Assembly (NCBI GenBank): GCA_018365455.1
Contig: JAGZJZ010000027.1
Location: 22,077 to 86,076, forward strand
DNA: 64,000 nt
Reading direction: 5' to 3'
DNA from: Clostridiales bacterium
GTDB lineage: Bacteria; Bacillota; Clostridia; Lachnospirales; Lachnospiraceae
Shown: positions 17,672 through 24,890 of the stretch, in pieces
Layout: each line of letters begins with the position of its first letter
Numbering within the stretch: the stretch's first letter is position 1
Made by a program: the position numbers and the translations under genes
The notes under the pieces: model-generated
The model's database searches: none
What the model was told of the DNA's origin: nothing
Seen by the model: only the letters and a program-made list of their open reading frames with translations

Positions 17672-18025
17672 ATGCAAAAATCATTTTGTACAGGGCAGGT
17701 AGAGGAAAGCATCGCAGGGCTGCAGTCAGTGACAGATGAGGCGCAGGCGGTCTTTGACAATGGTGAAGCAGATAGTATTGCTGTTGGGGAAGTGCTTAAG
17801 AAATTAGTAAACGAAATTCTGAAAGCACGTTTGATGGGAGACGTGGATATGAACGGAAAAGTAGAAACCGCTGACTCCTCAAAGGTATTAAAATCTGTGG
17901 CAGAGCTTGCAGAACTTACGCAAGAGCAGCATAAAGTGGCGGATGTGAATGGTGACGGCAATTCTGACAGTACTGACGCAGCGACTATTTTACAGTATGC
18001 TGCTGAAAAAATTTCGGAGTTTTAG
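17672..18025 (+). CDS. Dockerin-domain protein, probably a remnant of a larger secreted protein
   Basis: A 117-residue frame whose C-terminal half is a type I dockerin: two calcium-loop repeats, GDVDMNGKVETADSSKVLKSV and ADVNGDGNSDSTDAATILQYA, each with the D-x-N/D-x-N/D-G-x...D pattern. Dockerins normally end secreted proteins, yet this frame has no signal peptide. Just upstream, a strong GAGAGGAG site precedes an ATG at 17637 coding MRKKIKS, a typical signal-peptide start, which then hits a stop after 21 codons in another frame. An internal deletion that joined the start to the dockerin out of frame explains this. Confidence 0.6.
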   Translation: MQKSFCTGQVEESIAGLQSVTDEAQAVFDNGEADSIAVGEVLKKLVNEILKARLMGDVDMNGKVETADSSKVLKSVAELAELTQEQHKVADVNGDGNSDSTDAATILQYAAEKISEF

Positions 18026-18049
18026 CAAACAATTTTAGCACAGGCTGTA

Positions 18050-18085
18050 GGATTATTTTAATATCCATCTTTCTTAAAATAATCC
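18050..18085 (+). terminator. AT-rich inverted repeat after the dockerin frame
   Basis: GGATTATTTTAA (18050-18061) and TTAAAATAATCC (18074-18085) form a perfect 12-bp stem with a 12-base loop. It lies 25 bp after the dockerin stop. The T-run is poor, so termination is likely but not certain. Confidence 0.5.
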
Positions 18086-18152
18086 TAAAATTACAAAATA
18101 GTACAAGCAGGTCCCCATAAACTCATGATAATTTATTAAATTGTCTTAATAT

Positions 18153-18187
18153 AGTCCTAAAGCTTTCCGTGTCCTTTATGGTAATAT
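18153..18187 (+). promoter_or_regulatory. Promoter with AGTCCTAAA element, copy 2
   Basis: AGTCCTAAAGC starts at 18153 and a -10-like TAATAT lies at 18182-18187, 29 bp further on. The arrangement matches the promoter at 17535-17568. It precedes the FIVAR/Fn3 surface-protein gene by about 100 bp. Confidence 0.45.
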
Positions 18188-18286
18188 ATTGTCAATAGAA
18201 GTAATTATTTCTTCGATAACTGTAAAGAGCGCCAGGGAATGAAATTCAGACTCTGATGTCAGAAAATGAAAAAAGGAAAAGATAAA

Positions 18287-20065
18287 ATGAAAAAAAGTGG
18301 AAAAAAGTTTACAGCAGGAATATTAATCGGTGTATTAGCAGCTTCATCCCCATTTTCGGCTTTGTCCGGGATCATTCATGTGCATGCAGAGAGTAAAGCA
18401 GATAATGAGCCTCACACTCAGGCAGAAAGTAAAACAGATCATGAGCCACAGATTCAGGCAGAAAGTAATACAGATAATAAGTCACAGACTCAGGCAGAAA
18501 GTAAAACAAATAGTGAACCGCTGTCTCCGGAAATACAGGAATCCTCAGATAAAGCAGGGATTGGTGAGGAACATGTTGGAGAATCATTAAATGTAGAAAA
18601 TGTGGAAAAAGCAGAAAGAGAAAATAAATCTGTTATAGATTTAGACAGCCTGAAGCTTGCGGTAACCGAGACAGGGAAACTGGAGCAGCAGCAAAAAGAT
18701 TATAACTGTTTTACACCGGAAAGCTGGGACAGGGTACAAAAAGCTTTGGATGAAGCAAGAGTAGTCCTGGAGAAGCAGGAATTAACCCAGCAGGAGATTG
18801 ATGATGCATTTTTGAATCTGATTACGGCATGTGACCTTTTGGAAGACAGTGTACAGAAAACAGGTTTAAAGGCAGCGATTGAGGGAGCCAAGGTAATTCT
18901 TGCAGACGAGGCGCAGCTGTCCGGGTATACCAGGGAAAGTATTGATGCCGTGAGGGCTGCACTTGCAGAAGCGGAAATCGTGTTTGCGGATATCACTGCG
19001 GATACTGAGAAGGTTAACCAGACAAGCCGAAAGCTGATGGATGCCGTTACCAATATGAAAGAAACGAAAAAGCCGTCAAAGGCAGAACTGCATGCTAAAA
19101 TTGCGGAAGCAAAGGCAATTAAAAAGGGAAACTATACGGATGCATCCTTTCATGCTCTGACCCTTGCCATTGCAGCAGCAGAAAAAGCAGCCGCAGATCC
19201 AAACGCTTCCCAGGCAGTAATTGATGCCCAGGTAAATGCTCTGAAGAATGCAATCAGCAATCTTAAAGTAGAAGTACCGCAGCCATCAAAGATCGCATTA
19301 ATTGCAAAGATTGCCCAGGCAAAAGCGATAAAGATCGGCAATTATACAAATGCATCCTTTCAGGCACTGACGTCAGCCATTGCAGCAGCAGAAAAAGTGG
19401 CGGCAGACCCCAAAGCAACCCAGGCAGCTATTGATGCACAGGTCAATGCGCTTACAAGAGCAATTCAGGGATTAAGGATTGACCCGGACAAAGAAGCGGC
19501 AGTGAAAGTGCAAGGGTCTACTGTTGCTGTAAAGGCAGCAAATCAGGCATCCAGATATATTAAATTAAGCTGGAAAAAGGTCTCCGGAGCAGATGGTTAT
19601 GTTGTGATGAACAAAACCAGCAAAGGATGGAAAACGGTGAAAACCGTTAAGAAAGACAGTTCCACATCCTATGTATATAAAAAGGCTGATCTTGGAAGAA
19701 GATACACATTTGCAGTAAAAGCTTACAAAAAAGCAGATGGAAAAACAGTCTACAGTAAATATAAAGACGTTTCCATTAAAGCGGTTCCCCAGAGCCCGGT
19801 TATAAAAGCAAAAGTATCTAAGGGAAGGGTCACAGTATCTTGGAAGAAAGTATCCAATGTAGTAACCGGATACCGTATATACAGGAAGACAGGCAAAACC
19901 TGGAGCTGTATCGGAATTACAGACCGCAGTGACACCAGTTTTAGGGACAAAAAAGTGAAAAAAGGCAAAACTTATACTTACAAGGTACGTGCATATAAGA
20001 AATCAGGCGGCAAGAATATCTATAGCCGATACAGCAATGAAATTAAAGTTACTGTAAAAAAATAA
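18287..20065 (+). CDS. Secreted surface protein with FIVAR repeats and two Fn3-like domains
   Basis: A protein of about 592 residues. It has a signal peptide (KKSGKKFTAGILIGVLAASS, ending near HVHA), then about four 12-residue AESKTDxEPQxQ repeats and a charged spacer. Four helical FIVAR-type modules follow (roughly residues 120-395), then two Fn3-like beta domains, each starting near a WKKVS motif (about 420-590). FIVAR and Fn3 modules are adhesive or spacer units of Gram-positive cell-surface proteins. There is no LPXTG, SLH or catalytic domain, so attachment is unclear. The ATG at 18287 has AAAGGA upstream; the ATG at 18266 has no ribosome site. A terminator follows. Confidence 0.85.
   Translation: MKKSGKKFTAGILIGVLAASSPFSALSGIIHVHAESKADNEPHTQAESKTDHEPQIQAESNTDNKSQTQAESKTNSEPLSPEIQESSDKAGIGEEHVGESLNVENVEKAERENKSVIDLDSLKLAVTETGKLEQQQKDYNCFTPESWDRVQKALDEARVVLEKQELTQQEIDDAFLNLITACDLLEDSVQKTGLKAAIEGAKVILADEAQLSGYTRESIDAVRAALAEAEIVFADITADTEKVNQTSRKLMDAVTNMKETKKPSKAELHAKIAEAKAIKKGNYTDASFHALTLAIAAAEKAAADPNASQAVIDAQVNALKNAISNLKVEVPQPSKIALIAKIAQAKAIKIGNYTNASFQALTSAIAAAEKVAADPKATQAAIDAQVNALTRAIQGLRIDPDKEAAVKVQGSTVAVKAANQASRYIKLSWKKVSGADGYVVMNKTSKGWKTVKTVKKDSSTSYVYKKADLGRRYTFAVKAYKKADGKTVYSKYKDVSIKAVPQSPVIKAKVSKGRVTVSWKKVSNVVTGYRIYRKTGKTWSCIGITDRSDTSFRDKKVKKGKTYTYKVRAYKKSGGKNIYSRYSNEIKVTVKK
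18386..18529 (+). repeat. 36-bp tandem repeat coding AESKTDxEPQxQ
   Basis: Three full units and one degenerate unit of 36 bp (12 codons) directly follow the signal peptide of the surface protein. Copies differ at several codons, so the array is not freshly expanded. Confidence 0.8.
19073..19480 (+). repeat. Two 210-bp FIVAR direct repeats
   Basis: Units starting at 19073 and 19283 encode near-identical 70-residue modules: PSKAELHAKIAEAKAIKKGN and PSKIALIAKIAQAKAIKIGN, each continuing with YT(D/N)ASF(H/Q)ALT. They look like a recent in-frame duplication within the surface protein. Confidence 0.8.
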
Positions 20066-20088
20066 TTACATTAAATAATAAATACTTG

Positions 20089-20168
20089 AACAGGGGAGGA
20101 TTGCTATTCTGGACCGTTTGAAAATCGCTATCAAACACGTTCTGGTATTGGCGGGTCTTTTCCCTGTT
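20089..20168 (+). terminator. Long-loop terminator-like structure after the surface-protein gene
   Basis: AACAGGG (20089-20095) pairs with CCCTGTT (20162-20168), and TTATTTTA follows. The 66-base interior contains a smaller GTTTG/CAAAC hairpin. This is 24 bp after the gene stop. It may be a terminator or a small structured RNA; the long loop makes either tentative. Confidence 0.35.
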
Positions 20169-20203
20169 TTATTTTAGTAAAAGATGATTACGCTATGGAG
20201 GAA

Positions 20204-20347
20204 TTATGTACAAGTTTAAGAAAATGGTTGCTCGAGGTGGACGCCGAAACGATGGTAGTTACAAAGAAGGGTGTCAGCAAGTCCAAGCTGAGTGCTTATA
20301 AGAAATTATGAAAAGATAAAGGGATTAAGACGGTTGTGAAATTCTAG
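20204..20347 (+). pseudogene. Short degraded coding remnant
   Basis: One frame reads ...EVDAETMVVTKKGVSKSKLSAYKKL, a stop, then KDKGIKTVVKF and another stop. The basic Ser/Lys-rich text looks like the end of a surface protein but I cannot name a family. In another frame a GGAGG-preceded ATG at 20206 opens only 31 codons. I read this as a frameshifted scrap. Confidence 0.3.
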
Positions 20348-20435
20348 AGTATAGATAGAAAGTAATTTTATAGGGCTGTCTAAGTAACATAGATATATCA
20401 GAAAATAAATAATTATTAAAATACGTGCATCAATG

Positions 20436-20476
20436 ATAACCAATCTTCCGTTTTATAGAAGATTGGTTATTTTTTT
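20436..20476 (+). terminator. Rho-independent terminator
   Basis: ATAACCAATCTTC (20436-20448) and GAAGATTGGTTAT (20458-20470) form a perfect 13-bp stem with a 9-base loop, followed by six more T residues. It closes the surface-protein/remnant unit. Confidence 0.9.
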
Positions 20477-20548
20477 GAAAAGTGATAGCAAATACCGGGA
20501 ATTCCTCAAATAGTCATTTAAAATGTCACATCGTATCAAAAAATGAGG

Positions 20549-20577
20549 TTGTATAAACTATGGTAATTAGATATAAT
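20549..20577 (+). promoter_or_regulatory. Promoter of the EAL phosphodiesterase gene
   Basis: TTGTAT (20549-20554) and TATAAT (20572-20577) are separated by exactly 17 bp, 84 bp upstream of the coding start at 20662. Confidence 0.65.
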
Positions 20578-20661
20578 ATGATCAGGGTGTTCTGAAAAGA
20601 TAGAAAATCACTTCCGATATATTAAGAATCTGACAAATACATGATTGCGGAGCCAGTGAAA

Positions 20662-22476
20662 ATGAGAAAAAAGAATGAATTTTATATATATACCAGTATG
20701 TGGATGATTGCTGTCATTATTCTGCTGGTGCTTTTAGTGCAGAATCTTGGTGATGCCAGGGTGGTAAATTACAGTGGAATCGTTCGCGGAGCTACGCAGA
20801 AGCTGGTGAAAGAAGAAATTAGCGGATATCCCGATGATAAGCTGATTGACAGGCTGGATGGTATCATTGCAAACCTGCAGTCCGGGGATGGTGAATTCAA
20901 TCTGCGAAGAAACGGCGATAAAGATTATCAGGATCAGCTGGCAAGGCTGAAGGAATTATGGGAAGAGATGAAAAGGGAAATCCAACTGGTGAGGCTGGGG
21001 GAAGTTTCTGTAAATAATCTGTATGAACTGAGTCAGATTCATTTTAAGGAAGCAGATGAGATGGTTTTGCTTGCAGAGCAGAGTTCAGTACGAAAATTGT
21101 TAAAGTCCATTGGAATCTATACAGCAACGCTGCTTTTGTCCATAGCTGCGTTTACCATTGTAAACAGGCGTAACCGCAGAATGCTTGAGAAAAGTATCCA
21201 TACCGACAATCTTACAGGTATATTGAACCGGGACGGATTTAAGGCAGAAGCCGCTTCTTTGCTGCGCCGCTATCCGGATAACCGGTATTGTCTGATTGAG
21301 TTTGATATAGATGATTTTAAATTTCTGAATACCAGCTATGGCTATGAACAGGGTGACCGGCTGTTATGCGCACTGGCGGACTGCATTCAGTCAAAATACA
21401 ATGGGGATCAGCTTTGCGCCCGGATTTCCTCAGATGATTTTGTCATTCTGGTGAAGCAAAGTCCGGAACTTGTAGATGAGTTGCGTAACCTTCTTGCAGA
21501 CACTCTTTATGTGGAATTCCTCAATATTTCGGAGTTTATTACATTTACGATAGGTGCCTATGAGATACCGGAGGATTACGGCAACATTCAGTCGGTGATG
21601 GATAAGGCCAATATGGCTCATAAAAATGCAAAAGCAGAGGGTAAATCCATATCTCTGTGGTATGACGAAATGTTACTGGATAAGCTCAACTGGGAGAACC
21701 ATCTGACAAAACGCATGCGCAAGGCACTGAGTAACGGGGAATTTAAAATGTATCTGCAGCCGAAATACAGTTTAGATGATCTGAAAATCCGCAATGCAGA
21801 GGCATTGGTACGCTGGGATATACCGGATGAAGGTACCGTGTGCCCGGATCAATTTATTCCTTTATTTGAGAGAAACGGAAGTATTGCGGAAATTGATTTT
21901 TACATACTGGAAAAAGCCTGTGCTTATATCCGCAAATATCTGGATACATTTGAAACAGAATTTCATATTTCTGTAAATTTCTCAAGAGTTACAATCTATC
22001 AGCAAAGATGTTATTCCACAATTTTGGAAATTACAGACCGTTTTCAGATTCCCCACAACTGTATTGAGATTGAAATTACAGAGAGTGCGTTTAACGGTAT
22101 ATCAGAGTTAATCGTGCAGAAAATACGGAATCTCCAGAAGGAAGGGTTCATGATATCCATGGACGATTTTGGATCGGGGTATTCCAGCTTGAATCTGCTG
22201 AACAAGCTTCCGATTCAGGTACTGAAATTAGATCAGGAGTTCCTGCGTGAGTATGGGACTGAGGGCAAAGCCAAAAATGTAATCAGCTGCGTGACGGAGC
22301 TTGCACATACACTGGATATGAAAGTGGTGTGTGAAGGAGTTGAAAAACAGGAACATGTTGATTTCTTAAAGAAGATTGGCTGTGATTATGGACAGGGGTA
22401 TTTTTTCTCAAAACCGATACCAGAGGAAGAGTTCTTAGCGAAATTGGAACAGTCAGCAAGAGAACTTGCAAATTGA
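20662..22476 (+). CDS. Membrane cyclic-di-GMP phosphodiesterase with degenerate GGDEF and EAL domains
   Basis: A 604-residue signalling protein. One N-terminal membrane helix, an extracytoplasmic domain of about 130 residues (PilJ-like helical pattern) and a second helix (IYTATLLLSIAAFTI) precede a GGDEF-fold domain at about 185-340. Its signature is RISSDDF instead of GGDEF, so diguanylate cyclase activity is unlikely and a GTP-sensing role is possible. The C-terminal EAL domain keeps EALVRW, VNFSR, EITES, DDFGSGYSS, LKLD and CEGVE, so it should hydrolyse c-di-GMP. The ATG at 20662 has CGGAG nine bases upstream. It is an isolated gene before a MITE-like element. Confidence 0.88.
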   Translation: MRKKNEFYIYTSMWMIAVIILLVLLVQNLGDARVVNYSGIVRGATQKLVKEEISGYPDDKLIDRLDGIIANLQSGDGEFNLRRNGDKDYQDQLARLKELWEEMKREIQLVRLGEVSVNNLYELSQIHFKEADEMVLLAEQSSVRKLLKSIGIYTATLLLSIAAFTIVNRRNRRMLEKSIHTDNLTGILNRDGFKAEAASLLRRYPDNRYCLIEFDIDDFKFLNTSYGYEQGDRLLCALADCIQSKYNGDQLCARISSDDFVILVKQSPELVDELRNLLADTLYVEFLNISEFITFTIGAYEIPEDYGNIQSVMDKANMAHKNAKAEGKSISLWYDEMLLDKLNWENHLTKRMRKALSNGEFKMYLQPKYSLDDLKIRNAEALVRWDIPDEGTVCPDQFIPLFERNGSIAEIDFYILEKACAYIRKYLDTFETEFHISVNFSRVTIYQQRCYSTILEITDRFQIPHNCIEIEITESAFNGISELIVQKIRNLQKEGFMISMDDFGSGYSSLNLLNKLPIQVLKLDQEFLREYGTEGKAKNVISCVTELAHTLDMKVVCEGVEKQEHVDFLKKIGCDYGQGYFFSKPIPEEEFLAKLEQSARELAN

Positions 22477-22500
22477 CGGATTGTGGAATCAGGGGTATAC

Positions 22501-22664
22501 TAGTACTGCATCCAGCCAGAAACCAAACTGACAGCACTGCCTATTTTGCCATCTGCCGCGTTGTCGTCAGTCAGCGGAGGAACCACTCCGCTTCCATCCT
22601 CCGCCTTGCAGTCTGACAAACTATTCAGCACTGTCAGTTTGGTTTCTGGCTGGATGCAGTACTA
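22501..22664. mobile_element. 164-bp MITE-like element with perfect 34-bp terminal inverted repeats
   Basis: The left arm 22501-22534 (TAGTACTGCATCCAGCCAGA...) and the right arm 22631-22664 are perfect reverse complements over 34 bp. Each arm ends in TA, so the element could also be GTAC...GTAC flanked by a TA target duplication, as for Tc1/mariner- or IS630-type MITEs. The centre has a second stem, GCGGAGGA (22574-22581) with TCCTCCGC (22597-22604). No coding capacity. It lies 25 bp after the EAL gene stop. A dedicated cruciform regulatory RNA is the alternative. Confidence 0.6.
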
Positions 22665-22698
22665 AGTGCAGGCGTTATACCTGATGGAGGTGACAATC

Positions 22699-22950
22699 AT
22701 GAGCGATCTTGGCAAACTGCCCAATGTGGGAAAAGTATTAGAGAAACTGCTGGTGGATGCAGGAATTACAACTGCAGAACAGCTGCGGGAAATTGGAACA
22801 GAAGAGGCATTTATCAGAGTACGCATGCAAGACCCGGGTGCGTGTATCAATATGCTTTATGGCATTCAGGGAGCAGTGGAAGGAATAAAAGATAAATATC
22901 TGGAAGAAAGTACAAAAGAGAATTTGAGGCAATTTTACAGAAGCTTATAG
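22699..22950 (+). CDS. TfoX C-terminal-domain protein
   Basis: An 83-residue small helical protein matching the TfoX/Sxy C-terminal domain: LPNVGKVLEKLLVDAGITTAEQLREIGTEEAFIRVR and a later CINMLYGIQGAVEGI. The helix-hairpin-helix-like LPNVG..L...GI start is diagnostic. In Firmicutes this domain often stands alone; it is not evidence for natural competence by itself. The ATG at 22699 follows GGAGGTG. A terminator follows 12 bp after the stop. Confidence 0.85.
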   Translation: MSDLGKLPNVGKVLEKLLVDAGITTAEQLREIGTEEAFIRVRMQDPGACINMLYGIQGAVEGIKDKYLEESTKENLRQFYRSL

Positions 22951-22962
22951 GAATGTAAAGTT

Positions 22963-22992
22963 AAAGCTCCGGTGGGATGACACCGGAGCTTT
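22963..22992 (+). terminator. Rho-independent terminator
   Basis: AAAGCTCCGGTG (22963-22974) and CACCGGAGCTTT (22981-22992) form a perfect 12-bp stem with a 6-base loop after the TfoX-domain gene. The next 160 bp are AT-rich and hold no supported gene. Confidence 0.9.
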
Positions 22993-23161
22993 TCACGACT
23001 ATTGAGGGTAGCCGTGATTATGGAATATATTAACAAGATGCTAATACAATATAAATTTATCATATTCGACAGATTCATACAATTAAAATCGTTCGACAAA
23101 TAAGCGTATAATTCAACAGAGGTACAGACCGTCATTCAACCTTTAATCTTTTACATTCTTT

Positions 23162-24373
23162 TTATATTTTCATATTTTTTCGTCGATATCCCGCAGGTGT
23201 TTCCCCTGTCACCTTTTGAAAAGTATCAGAAAAAAAGCTGCGCGAACTAAACCCGAGCTCATTACTGATATCAATAATACTCATATTTGTTGTGCTAAGT
23301 AAAATCTTAGCCTTCTTTATCCGTTCCTGATGGATATACCTACTAATGCTACTTCCCATTTCCTGTTTGAATTTACGGGAAAAATAGTATTCGGTATATC
23401 CCGCACGCGATGCCAGAAACTGAGTGGTTAGCTTTTCAGTGATATGCATGGTGATATAATCGCAGCAACTTAGGACAGCTCTGGAAATATTGGCATTGGT
23501 CCGTACCTGTCGAACTTTTTGTACATATTCCTCCATGATGTTTTCAACAAGAACCGAGGCTTCCGGAATAGAACCGGAGTCTTCAATTCTCTGGGTATAA
23601 TAATCTTGCATAGTATAAGAAACAGCAGGAGATAGACCTCCTTCAATGGCTGCACGAGAACAAAGTGTCAAAAGGACAATCACATTATTCTTCGCATTGC
23701 GCAGAGGGCCTCCTGAATCAAATTTAACACCGCTGCTTAAGGTGCGGGATACATTTAAAGCTTCTTTATAATGGAGATTTCCATCTCGAATCATCTGAAT
23801 AAATGTCTGCTCTGATGCCCAGATACCCCAGTGTTCATCTGATTTGGAGGATAAGTCTTCCGTATCCTTAGAATTATCTGTTGATGTAATATGCTGTAGT
23901 TGATGAATGGCAATTTTTTCTCCAGTGATACAGTAGTGAAGCATAATCGCATACTGGTAGAGGAGATTGAGAGGTACGATTGGAACCTCTTCCAGCTGCC
24001 TTAGTACATCCATCCGGATTTGGACGGACAAATCGTGCCGGTTAAGACTTTCTTTTACCTGCTGGTAAGAATTCTTTCCGGTAAAAATCGGACCAATGAC
24101 ATGGACATGAGTCAAGCTGTTGCCATCCCATTCAAAGTCTGCAATCCACAGAAAATTCAAAAAGGTATCCAAAATGAGCGGATAATGACCGGTCTTGGCA
24201 TAGTTAAGCAGATAAGTTGACTGGCTTAGTAAGGAATAATTATTACCCATGGCAAACTCTTTGGGACAGCTCGTATGAAGCAATGTTAAATCAGCGGTAT
24301 AAGCCCAGTAGTATATATTATGGCTGCAACAAATCAGTTCTTGAAATAATTTTAGATTCTCTAGGATACTCAT
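23162..24373 (-). CDS. AraC-family regulator with large N-terminal sensory domain
   Basis: A 403-residue regulator. The C-terminal helix-turn-helix pair (LTTQFLASRAGYTEYYFSRKFKQEMG; SIIDISNELGFSSRSFFSDTFQKVTG) ends in ETPAGYRR. The N-terminal 290 residues are not a cupin; they have repeated helices and a segment HVIGPIFTGKNSYQQV seen in other long Lachnospiraceae AraC proteins, with no ligand known. AAAGGGGAA precedes the ATG. It is divergent from the GH1-GPH-GH78-GH2 operon, which it probably controls, with a 79-residue gene upstream of it on the same strand. Confidence 0.88.
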   Translation of the reverse strand: MSILENLKLFQELICCSHNIYYWAYTADLTLLHTSCPKEFAMGNNYSLLSQSTYLLNYAKTGHYPLILDTFLNFLWIADFEWDGNSLTHVHVIGPIFTGKNSYQQVKESLNRHDLSVQIRMDVLRQLEEVPIVPLNLLYQYAIMLHYCITGEKIAIHQLQHITSTDNSKDTEDLSSKSDEHWGIWASEQTFIQMIRDGNLHYKEALNVSRTLSSGVKFDSGGPLRNAKNNVIVLLTLCSRAAIEGGLSPAVSYTMQDYYTQRIEDSGSIPEASVLVENIMEEYVQKVRQVRTNANISRAVLSCCDYITMHITEKLTTQFLASRAGYTEYYFSRKFKQEMGSSISRYIHQERIKKAKILLSTTNMSIIDISNELGFSSRSFFSDTFQKVTGETPAGYRRKNMKI

Positions 24374-24418
24374 TACACATTCCCCTTTCTAGCATATAAA
24401 TTTGCGGACTTTGAACTG

Positions 24419-24658
24419 CTACGCTCTGCTCTCTTCTAAATAGGGGGAGAGTTTGGGAATATCCTCCTTGCTCATACAACAAATCGATCCCTGACTCCAA
24501 TCATAGGAATGGCTGGCAACCGTACAGAAGATATATTGGCTCAAAGTAGAACTAAGATTAAGTCTGTCTCCATCTGATGTTTCATAATACACTTCACCTT
24601 GGCAATTCTGAATTTCCAATAAAAACTTTGTTATATCTATATTTGATTTTAAATTCAT
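24419..24658 (-). CDS. Small conserved-looking protein, possibly HPr-like fold
   Basis: A 79-residue acidic protein preceding the AraC gene by 45 bp on the same strand, so probably co-transcribed. The ATG at 24658 has AGGAG eight bases upstream. The central text, KFLLEIQNCQGEVYYETSDGD then RLNLSSTLSQYIF, follows the spacing of the HPr fold (FV..a..f.sdi.l..g...vdakSi.gi..L), but the N-terminal phosphorylated His region is absent. An HPr-like adaptor or regulator partner is a guess; I do not recognise a named family. Confidence 0.55.
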   Translation of the reverse strand: MNLKSNIDITKFLLEIQNCQGEVYYETSDGDRLNLSSTLSQYIFCTVASHSYDWSQGSICCMSKEDIPKLSPYLEESRA

Positions 24659-24736
24659 ATCCTTCGCTCCTAATCTCTTATCGTTTGCTTTCATTATATT
24701 ATACATTCTGAAAAAAAACAGTTAAAAATTCGTGAA

Positions 24737-24785
24737 TTTGTTCAAAAAATGGTTGATAAATAATTATAGATAAATATTGAACAAA
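24737..24785. promoter_or_regulatory. Spaced inverted repeat in the divergent AraC/GH1 region
   Basis: TTTGTTCAA (24737-24745) and TTGAACAAA (24777-24785) are perfect 9-bp arms separated by 31 bp. They lie between the small AraC-side gene and the GH1 start. A -10-like TATAAT for GH1 is at 24824-24829. This is a candidate AraC site; function is inference. Confidence 0.45.
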
Positions 24786-24890
24786 AAAGCAAAATTTTGA
24801 AAACAAGGAAATGAAATAGTATATATAATCAGATTAAAGAGAAAAGCAATATGTAAGAGCAAATTTGGTTAGAGTAGAGAGGAGAAGCAA

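Noticed and set aside
20089..20168. Possible c-di-GMP riboswitch near the EAL gene
   Set aside because: The GEMM core and tetraloop-receptor patterns are absent, and a terminator and promoter lie between this structure and the EAL gene.
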